Origin: Halomonas campaniensis
Lineage (GTDB): Bacteria > Pseudomonadota > Gammaproteobacteria > Pseudomonadales > Halomonadaceae
NCBI RefSeq assembly: GCF_014193375.1
Contig: NZ_JACHZF010000003.1
Span: 145,386-209,385 of the forward strand
DNA length: 64,000 nt
Direction of reading: 5' to 3'
Part shown: positions 62,904 through 64,000 of the stretch, piece after piece
How positions within the stretch are numbered: the stretch's first letter is position 1
Layout: every line of letters starts with the position of its first letter
The notes under the pieces: generated by a model
Database searches by the model: none
The model's input: only the letters and a program-made list of their open reading frames with translations
What the model was told of the DNA's origin: nothing
Position numbers and translations under genes: made by a program

Positions 62904-63905
62904 TCAGCGCCTCACCTCGGCTTCCATCGGGAGCAGTGCCGGGTTGTCGGTGTCTGCCAGCCGGTCGTTACGAAATCCCAGATGGCCCGACAGCGAACCT
63001 CGGCTGCCCTCCAGGAAGACGTTCTCGGGGTCCTCGAACAGCAACGCCGTGGCCAGCTTGCCCTCGAGCTGGCAGCGGTCATCCTGGCTGCAGAGCAGGC
63101 GGCCGCCCTCGAAGTGCGCGCTGCGGCTATCGGTGCCGAGATCGACGAAGCTGTCGGTCAGGCGCCCTCCGGCGTCCGCCATCAACTGCATCCGTCCCTG
63201 AAGCCGGCGACCATCGGCGTCGACCTCCAGGTCGTAGCTCGCCACGCTGGAGGGACGCACCGCCCGCACGGCCAGCTCGCGGGAGAAGTCCACCGGGTAG
63301 CCGTTGGCCAGATACACCGCCTGCTGCATGAAGCCGCTCAGGGCGTCCGCGGCGGCGGGGTCCTCCAGCACGGCACCGGTGCCGAAGCCGTAGACCATGG
63401 CCCCCTGGAAATCGAGGCGTGGCAGGCCATCCACCGCGGCCATCGCCAGCTCGAGACGCTGCTCGGCGTCACCCGCCAGGATCGCCTCCACGCCGGCCAG
63501 GCCGGAGTTCTCCACCATGTCCGAATAGAGGATCACGCGGGTGGGCAGGTCGCTGTCGAAGCGTGCCGCATCCGCCTGCAGGGCGCGCAGCAGGTGCCGC
63601 TCCTCCAGGCGCTCGGCGGCCAGCCGCTGACGCGTCTGCGGTGCCCCGTCATAGGCCTGCCCCACGCGGTCCTGCATCTGGACCTCGACCTCCTTCTGCA
63701 GATCGGGCAGCTGGTCGATGAGATCATTGGTCAGCAGGCCTCTGATACCGTTGCTGGCGAAGCGATCGTGATAGCGCTCCTCGATGACCGGATAACAGAG
63801 CGTGGAACCATAGGACTTGGCGGTGCCCTCGGCGCTGTCCAGCACCACGATCTCCAGCGGCTCGGCGGTGGTCATGGTCTGCTGAAGCATCTGGTTCAGC
63901 GCATG
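62904..63905 (-). pseudogene. Unknown gene, 5' end removed by an IS21-like insertion
   Basis: Open frame of about 334 codons with no recognised domain. It contains ILYSDMVENSGLAGVEAIL (a beta-strand with an acidic DM, somewhat like a von Willebrand A fold), DGLPRLDFQGAMVYGFGTG, and a C-terminal LLCSQDDRCQLEG with two Cys. The only upstream ATG in frame (63911) lies inside the IS end that starts at 63906, so the original start and probably a signal peptide are gone. An internal ATG at about 63887 could still give a shortened protein. Confidence 0.6.
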
Positions 63906-64000
63906 TGTCAATGGCCATCAGAACTGACCCACCAGCGGTCAACAAAATTGACCCACCCGTGATCGTCAGCTGAGCGTCTTCTGCTTCAGCCGGTAGCTCT
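63906..64000 (-). mobile_element. End of an IS21-family-like insertion sequence
   Basis: The sequence from 63906 begins TGTCAATGGCCATCAGAACT and continues with two copies of a TGACCCACC-type repeat (63928-63936 and 63954-63959 region). TG at the tip and repeated transposase-binding blocks are typical IS21 termini. It runs off the right edge. No matching end is visible in this window, so the target duplication cannot be checked. Confidence 0.6.
63966..64000 (-). CDS. C-terminus of a probable IstB-type transposition helper (cut by window edge)
   Basis: The last ten codons of a minus-strand gene read SYRLKQKTLS and stop at 63966, just inside the IS end. The SYRLK-type ending resembles IstB ATPase C-termini, and istB is the gene next to this end in IS21 elements. 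With only ten residues visible, the call rests mainly on position. Confidence 0.4.
   Translation of the reverse strand, partial: SYRLKQKTLS

Noticed and set aside
1..64000. tRNA, rRNA, CRISPR arrays, riboswitches, prophage genes
   Set aside because: I saw no tRNA-like cloverleaf, rRNA sequence, regularly spaced repeats, c-di-GMP riboswitch or phage structural genes.

Overview
The window is a GC-rich (roughly 70 %) chromosomal stretch from a motile, denitrifying gammaproteobacterium. Gene content and protein style (acidic proteins, FlhDC/FliA motility genes, clade I nos genes, DUF2835 and DUF6164 family proteins) fit a Halomonas-like member of the Halomonadaceae best. That assignment is inferred from recognisable families, not from a database search.

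Bases 1-18600 form a denitrification island. Nearly everything is on the minus strand: nosR-nosZ-nosDFY-nosL (nitrous oxide reduction), nirS (cytochrome cd1 nitrite reductase) with a fused NapC/NirT-type multihaem cytochrome, a Dnr-type CRP/FNR regulator, and ccmFGHI (cytochrome c maturation). TTGAC-N4-GTCAA boxes precede nirS (two copies) and ccmF (one copy), suggesting one Dnr circuit for the reductase, its haem-attachment machinery and the regulator itself. Three small plus-strand genes (a c-type cytochrome and two unknown proteins) interrupt the island. ccmABCDE and the haem d1 synthesis genes are absent from the window.

Bases 18840-20401 hold three small plus-strand housekeeping genes: a periplasmic cyclophilin, a histidine phosphatase and a DUF6164 membrane protein.

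Bases 20400-61400 are a motility, chemotaxis and c-di-GMP region. It has two MotAB stator pairs, flhB-flhA-flhF-(FlhG-like)-flhE-fliA, cheZ-cheY-MCP-cheB-cheR-MCP-MCP-MCP-cheW-cheA-motB-motA, flhDC, and fliS-fliT-fliK-flhB'. Five c-di-GMP genes are present: an EAL protein in the stator operon, an EAL-HDOD protein, a YcgR/PilZ-HD-GYP fusion, a LOV-GGDEF-EAL photoreceptor and a PhnD-like-PAS-GGDEF cyclase. Nine sequences matching TMAA-N15-GCCGATNN sit in front of these genes and read as a FliA (sigma-28) regulon covering stators, chemotaxis, export chaperones, chemoreceptors and c-di-GMP enzymes.

The flagellar export and placement module is unusual. FlhF carries a roughly 340-residue C-terminal extension. 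The gene in the FlhG position encodes a short protein that keeps the DQAxGLR motif of FlhG but has no P-loop. FlhDC and FlhE, which are typical of peritrichous bacteria, occur together with FlhF.

Bases 61412-64000 are a degraded zone: a deleted remnant of a chemoreceptor gene, a run of 13 G, a small membrane protein, a glycine-zipper lipoprotein, and an unknown gene whose 5' end is cut by an IS21-like element running off the right edge. A 164-bp palindromic MITE-like element lies between the EAL-HDOD gene and fliA.
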